A DNA stretch of 64,000 nucleotides from an uncultured Massilia sp. GTDB taxonomy: Bacteria > Pseudomonadota > Gammaproteobacteria > Burkholderiales > Burkholderiaceae_D. The notes under the pieces were generated by a model, which was given only the letters and a program-made list of their open reading frames with translations, was not told the origin of the DNA and ran no database searches. Shown here piece by piece: positions 60,032 to 64,000 of the stretch. Position 1 is the first letter of the stretch. Every line of letters begins with the position of its first letter. The stretch lies in assembly GCA_913777025.1 (NCBI GenBank), contig CAJYQM010000016.1:17720-81719 (forward strand). Direction: 5' to 3'. The translations under genes were made by a program, and so were the position numbers.

Positions 60032-60880
60032 ATGACCGATTTCCTGAAGCAGTACGCGAACATGCAAAAGGTGTTCTACGACGAGACGCCGGCTTCGGTC
60101 GAGGAAATCGTCGGCAACTACGACTACCACGAGAACTTCCCCTACGAGACCCACCTGCTGCACCGCTATGGCGACATCCGCAAGCCGGTGCTGGCCGATC
60201 CGGCGCGCGCGCGCGGCTTCGAGATCGGCTGCGGCGAGGGCCGCATGATCCGGCGCATGGCGCGCCTGCTGCGCCAGGTCGATGGCGCCGACATCTCGGA
60301 CAAGATGGTGCGCGCCGCGCGCGCCCGCACGCCCGGCGCCGAGATCTTCCTCAGCGCCGGCACCGATTGCGGCGCCGCGCCGTCCTCGAGCTACGACTTC
60401 GCCTACTGCGCGATCTCGCTGCAGCACATCTGCGTGCACGACACCCGCGCCAGCATCCTGGACGACATGGTGCGCATCCTGCGCCCGGATGGCTGCGCCA
60501 CCCTGCAGTTCTTCTTCTCGAAGTACTACCCATATTGCCGCACCGCGGCGCCGCCGGCCAACGAATCCTTCCTGGTCGACGTGCACCACGTCGATCGCCT
60601 GCACGCGCGCTGGTTCGAGAACCGCTGGGACGCCGTGGGCACCAACAGCATGTGCGACGTGGCCTTCGGTACCCAGGACATTCCCGAGGTGGTCGGCGAT
60701 TTCGGGCGCTGGTTCGGTTCGGTCGAGGTCTGGTTCCACGACATCTCGATCGGCCGTCCCGAACCGCGCGGGAACACGCGGCCGCGGGTCCTGCCCGAGG
60801 TGCACCCGAACTGCCATGGATGGAACGATGCCTGGTTTACGCACATGGCCTTCTTCCACCTGCGCGAGCCGAAAAAATGA
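60032..60880 (+). CDS. Class I SAM-dependent methyltransferase
   Basis: The 282-residue protein has the SAM-binding motif I GFEIGCGEGRMIRRMA (~61-76), motif II VDGADISDKMV and the motif VRILRPDGCATLQFF. A very strong ribosome site (AGGAGGGGACG) precedes the ATG. It is divergent from the exporter and its stop overlaps the next GT2 start, so it probably methylates a sugar or caps the chain of the glycan. Methyl capping of exported polysaccharides is known in ABC-dependent pathways (inference here). Confidence 0.85.
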   Translation: MTDFLKQYANMQKVFYDETPASVEEIVGNYDYHENFPYETHLLHRYGDIRKPVLADPARARGFEIGCGEGRMIRRMARLLRQVDGADISDKMVRAARARTPGAEIFLSAGTDCGAAPSSSYDFAYCAISLQHICVHDTRASILDDMVRILRPDGCATLQFFFSKYYPYCRTAAPPANESFLVDVHHVDRLHARWFENRWDAVGTNSMCDVAFGTQDIPEVVGDFGRWFGSVEVWFHDISIGRPEPRGNTRPRVLPEVHPNCHGWNDAWFTHMAFFHLREPKK

Positions 60881-61758
60881 ACGCGGCAGCGGTGGCGGCG
60901 AGTTGTTGCATCGTCTGCTACCACAGCAGGCCGGACCAGGTCGAGCGCCTGCTGGCCAGCGTCACCACCGCGCGGCCGCGCGTTCTGGTCTACGTCGTCG
61001 ACAATTCGCGCACCGATGCCCTGTGCGGCCTGGCCGGACGCTTCGGCGCGCATTACCGCCACCAGCCGGACAACCCCGGTTATGCGCGCTCGCACAACTG
61101 GGCGCTGGCGGCGGCGGCGGCCGCCGGCAGTCCCTATCACTTCGTGCTGAACCCGGACATCCAGCTGCCGCTGGACGGCATCCACAAGATGCTGGCCTAC
61201 ATGGCCCAGCATCCGGACGTCGGCCTGCTGGCGCCGCGCGTGCATTATCCGGATGGCCGCCTGCAGCCGCTGTGCAAGCTGTTGCCGCACCCGTTCGAAC
61301 TCGCGGTGCGGCGCTTCTTCCCGCTGCTGCACCGTTCGAGCGGACGGCTGGCACGCTACGAATTACACGGCAGCGGCTACAACCGGGTGATGGAGGTGCC
61401 GGCGCTGTCCGGCTGCTTCCTGTTGATGCGGGTCGAGACCGTGCTGCGCGCCGGCCTGTTCGACGAACGCTTCTTCCTGTATTTCGAGGACGTCGATTTG
61501 TCGCGCCGGGTGGGGCGCATCGCGCGCACGGTGTTCGTGCCGCACGTGAGCATCGTCCACGATTACGCGCGTGGTTCCTACCGCAACGGACGGCTGCTGT
61601 GGCACCACCTGGTATCGGCGGCGCGCTATTTCAACAAGTGGGGATGGTTGCGCGACGAGGAACGCGACCGCATCAATGCGCGGGCGCTGCGCGCGGCCGG
61701 ACTGGCGCCGGGCCGCGCGGCGGGACCGAGTCCGGCCGAAACCGACCTGCGGCCCTGA
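60877..61758 (+). CDS. Glycosyltransferase family 2
   Basis: The 293-residue GT-A enzyme starts at ATG 60877, overlapping the methyltransferase stop. CCIVCYHSRPDQVERLL, YVVDNS, DNPGYARSHNWAL and the FVLNPDIQLPLDG acid motif are visible. ALSGCFLLMRVETVLRAGLFDERFFLYFEDVDLSRRV is the classic ED-type acceptor-binding motif of rhamnosyl- and similar transferases. Basic C-terminal residues may contact the membrane. It belongs to the glycan locus. Confidence 0.92.
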   Translation: MNAAAVAASCCIVCYHSRPDQVERLLASVTTARPRVLVYVVDNSRTDALCGLAGRFGAHYRHQPDNPGYARSHNWALAAAAAAGSPYHFVLNPDIQLPLDGIHKMLAYMAQHPDVGLLAPRVHYPDGRLQPLCKLLPHPFELAVRRFFPLLHRSSGRLARYELHGSGYNRVMEVPALSGCFLLMRVETVLRAGLFDERFFLYFEDVDLSRRVGRIARTVFVPHVSIVHDYARGSYRNGRLLWHHLVSAARYFNKWGWLRDEERDRINARALRAAGLAPGRAAGPSPAETDLRP

Positions 61759-61779
61759 ATGCGCTTTTGGAAGGAAGAA

Positions 61780-63072
61780 TCAGCAGCGTTGCAGCGGCTT
61801 GCGCGCAAACCAGCCGAACGCCAGGATCACCAGGTAGCAGACTGCCGGCACGCCCAGGGCCATGCGCAGGCTCGACACGTCGGCCGCATAGCCGGTAATC
61901 AGCGGCACGATGGCGCCGCCGACGATGGCCATGCAGATCAGGCCCGAACCTTCGGCCGCGCGCTCGCCCAGGCCTTCCGAGGCCAGCGTGAAGATGGTCG
62001 GGAACATGATCGAGTTGACCAGGCCGATGGCCAGCAGCGACCAGCCCGACACGGCGCCGGTGCTGGTGGCCGAGACCAGCAGCAGCACGGCGGCGATGGC
62101 GCCGCTTGACGCCAGCACCTTGCCCGGTGAGCAGATACGCAGGACATAAGCACCCAAGAAACGGCCGACCATGGCGCCGCCCCAGTACAGCGACACGTGC
62201 TTGCCGGCGGCTTCGTCGCCCAGGCCCAGCACATCGGCTTGCATCAGGTAATTCACGATCAGCGAGCCGACCGCGACTTCCGCGCCCACGTACAGGAAGA
62301 TGCACAGGGCACCGAAGGCGAAGCGCGGCTGCTTGAGCAGGCCGAAGGCCTTGAGGATGCTGCCTTCCGGGCTGGTGTGCTCGACCAGCTTGCCGCGGTT
62401 GATCCAGACCAGCGCTGCGACCACCGCCAGCGCGATCGCCAGGCCGAGATAGGTATGCACGACCACCTGGCTCTCGGCTGCGCGGTAGGCGGCCAGCGCG
62501 GTGGCCGACAGGGTTGCCTGGTCGACCTGGGCCAGCGAACCCAGGATCAGGATCGAGCCCACATACGGGAACACCGTGGTGCCGAGCGAATTGAAAGCCT
62601 GGGCGAAGGTCAGGCGGCTGGACGCCGTGGCCGGCGCGCCCAGCATCGAGATCAGGGGATTGGCCACCACCTGCACGATGGTGATGCCGGCTGCCAGCAC
62701 GAACAGCGCGCCCAGGAAGGTGATGAACAGGCCGGACGATGCGGCCGGGATGAACAGCAGGCAGCCGGCGGTCATGGTCAGCAGGCCGACCACGGCAGTG
62801 CGCATGTAGCCGAGGCGGCGCACGATGGCGGCGGCCGGCAGCGAGACGACGAAGTAGGCGGCGAAGAAGGCGGACTGCACCAGCATCGCCTGGGCATAGC
62901 TCAGGGTGAACAGGTCTTTCAGCTTGGGGATGATGACGTCGTTCAGGCTGGTGATGCCGCCGAAGATGAAGAACAGCGCGAACACGAAGACGCGCAGGCT
63001 GCCCATCTGGGTATTGACGGGCGTGGAGGCGCTGCGGGTCTGGGCAGCGCCGGCAGGATGGCCGATTTGCAT
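61780..63072 (-). CDS. FucP-like sugar MFS transporter
   Basis: The start at ATG 63072 gives 430 residues with about twelve membrane helices. FALFFIFGGITSLNDVIIPKLKDLF at the first helix is the signature of the FHS/FucP (fucose, glucose/galactose:H+) group, and GWFARKPLQR ends the protein. It imports a hexose or fucose across the inner membrane. It is convergent with the GT2 gene (21 bases apart) and could feed sugars released by the secreted glycosidases. No sugar-specific operon is attached. Confidence 0.92.
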   Translation of the reverse strand: MQIGHPAGAAQTRSASTPVNTQMGSLRVFVFALFFIFGGITSLNDVIIPKLKDLFTLSYAQAMLVQSAFFAAYFVVSLPAAAIVRRLGYMRTAVVGLLTMTAGCLLFIPAASSGLFITFLGALFVLAAGITIVQVVANPLISMLGAPATASSRLTFAQAFNSLGTTVFPYVGSILILGSLAQVDQATLSATALAAYRAAESQVVVHTYLGLAIALAVVAALVWINRGKLVEHTSPEGSILKAFGLLKQPRFAFGALCIFLYVGAEVAVGSLIVNYLMQADVLGLGDEAAGKHVSLYWGGAMVGRFLGAYVLRICSPGKVLASSGAIAAVLLLVSATSTGAVSGWSLLAIGLVNSIMFPTIFTLASEGLGERAAEGSGLICMAIVGGAIVPLITGYAADVSSLRMALGVPAVCYLVILAFGWFARKPLQRC

Positions 63073-63383
63073 GGGAAGGTCCGGTAATTGATGCAGGAGT
63101 CCGCCCGGCGAACGTTGTTGCCGAGCTAAGTAGGAATAGTACATCTATTCGTCCGGATAGTGGTGTCCTGGAAATCTTGGACAGTACGAGAGATCCCATT
63201 GCCCGCTTGAGGATATTAGTGAAACTACATCCGGAACATGGTGACGGCGAACTCTACGCTTACTTGATCCCCGATAAGGAACCCAGCGCGCATACGCCCT
63301 AGTCTGGCATCACCGGCCTCGCGGCATGCCGGACGATACTGTGCCGGGCGGCTGGCTCTTATCGACTCCAGATGGGGAACAAC
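63073..63383. other. 311-base intergenic region before the beta-helix gene
   Basis: This gap separates divergent genes and should contain both promoters. It is AT-richer than the genes. A frame without stops runs from the upstream region to TAG 63297-63299 and reads LDSTRDPIARLRILVKLHPEHG from TTG 63177. It has no ribosome site, so I do not call it a gene. No hairpin with a U-tract is seen. CCTGCGGCATGCCGGA-like short symmetry near 63320 is not convincing. Confidence 0.4.
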
Positions 63384-64000
63384 ATGGCAACCTATTACAT
63401 CGATCCTTCCGTCACCGTGACCGGCAACGGCACCCTTGCCAGTCCTTTCCGGTCATGGACCAGCGTGACCTGGGCTCCTGGCAATACCTATCTGCAAAAG
63501 CGCGGCACCACCTATAGCGGCGTGTTCCGGTTGCCGGTCAGCGGTACCGCAACCGCGCGCATCACGATTGCTGCTTATTACGGGACCAACGGCAGCGACG
63601 ACCCATCCAGGCCGAAACCGATCATCATCCTGCCGGGCGCGCCGACGACGCCCGCGAACGGCGCGTCGATTGCGGTGTATCGGCAGGAGCGCGACTTCAT
63701 CACCTACCGTAACCTGGACATCCGGAACACGGCCCTGCCGCAAGCGAGCGATACCGCGATCATCTGGCTCGGCAACGACTGCATCTTCGAGAACAATAAC
63801 GTGACTTCGAATTGCGCCGGGGTGTACATCTACGAGAAGAACCGCGTGACCGTGTCGGGCTGCGTGATCGATGCCATCAACAACAGCACGGCTTATGCAA
63901 ACCATTGCATCCTGGTGGCGGGAAACGTCAATATGGACAGCATCAGGTTGATCGACAACACCGTGTATCACCGCGGCGGCGGCTCGCCGGCATCCTTCGG
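63384..64000 (+). CDS. Right-handed parallel beta-helix protein, truncated by the window end
   Basis: Translation from ATG 63384 (MATYYIDPSVTVTGNGTLASPF) stays open to the window end, giving ~205 residues. It is not in the ORF track because it has no stop here. TYYIDP...GNGTLASPFRSW and repeats such as DFITYRNLDIRNTAL, DCIFENNNVTSNCAG and NRVTVSGCVIDA are typical of parallel beta-helix proteins (pectate lyase or exopolysaccharide-related). No signal peptide is seen at this start. GGGGAAC seven bases upstream is a fair ribosome site. Confidence 0.85.
   Translation, partial: MATYYIDPSVTVTGNGTLASPFRSWTSVTWAPGNTYLQKRGTTYSGVFRLPVSGTATARITIAAYYGTNGSDDPSRPKPIIILPGAPTTPANGASIAVYRQERDFITYRNLDIRNTALPQASDTAIIWLGNDCIFENNNVTSNCAGVYIYEKNRVTVSGCVIDAINNSTAYANHCILVAGNVNMDSIRLIDNTVYHRGGGSPASF

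Overview
The window is chromosomal DNA of a high-GC betaproteobacterium, most likely a member of the Oxalobacteraceae (Massilia/Telluria/Duganella/Janthinobacterium type). This rests on gene content and order: the block hslUV - dksA - COG0523 GTPase - xerC - DUF484 - dapF - two LpxL-like acyltransferases - divergent metK, the metK/ahcY/holin/metF methyl-cycle set with an SAH riboswitch, and two classical betaproteobacterial porins. The species assignment is inference. No rRNA, tRNA, CRISPR array, transposase or prophage was found.

Layout. 1-1.2 kb: end of a C-terminal processing protease and moeB. 1.4-12.8 kb: a twelve-gene type II secretion operon in the order gspGHIJKLMN-D-E-F-C; the prepilin peptidase gspO is not present. 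12.9-20.9 kb (minus strand): an XRE-type regulator with a palindromic operator, a small basic protein, hslUV behind a heat-shock-like promoter, a double-STAS protein, a DksA that lacks three of its four zinc cysteines, a COG0523 metallochaperone GTPase, xerC and a DUF484 gene. 21-25.6 kb: two porins and a SEL1-repeat protein, placed between DUF484 and dapF, which are usually close neighbours. 25.6-32.6 kb: dapF, two LpxL-like acyltransferases and, divergently, metK (with a possible structured leader), the SAH riboswitch, ahcY, a 4-TM membrane protein and metF. 32.6-39.1 kb: 5-formyl-THF cyclo-ligase, a soluble lytic transglycosylase, an NDUFA9-like oxidoreductase, a GST, cca and a GNAT acetyltransferase. 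39.3-42.9 kb: an exported GH3 beta-glucosidase and GH5 mannanase operon with a LacI-type palindrome on its promoter. 43-47.2 kb: an Lrp/AsnC regulator divergent from a fused indolepyruvate ferredoxin oxidoreductase. 47.3-50.8 kb: two exported peptidases (an S41 lipoprotein and an M14-like protein). 50.9-61.8 kb: a surface-polysaccharide locus. 61.8-64 kb: a FucP-like sugar transporter and the start of a beta-helix protein that runs off the window.

How the genes work together. The type II secretion machine could export the glycoside hydrolases and peptidases encoded in the same window (inference). MetK, AhcY and MetF form the activated methyl cycle, with ahcY controlled by S-adenosylhomocysteine. 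The glycan locus combines a KpsM/KpsT-like ABC exporter, an O-antigen-ligase-like membrane protein, two GT2 enzymes, a WavE-like protein, a methyltransferase, and an unusual cassette: a small HAD phosphatase, a nucleotidyltransferase fused to an APH/choline-kinase-like domain, a second nucleotidyltransferase, and an unrecognised protein. That cassette is the best candidate here for an undescribed pathway, perhaps making a nucleotide-activated phospho-substituent for the surface glycan. Most long ORFs on the opposite strand are shadows caused by the high GC content.
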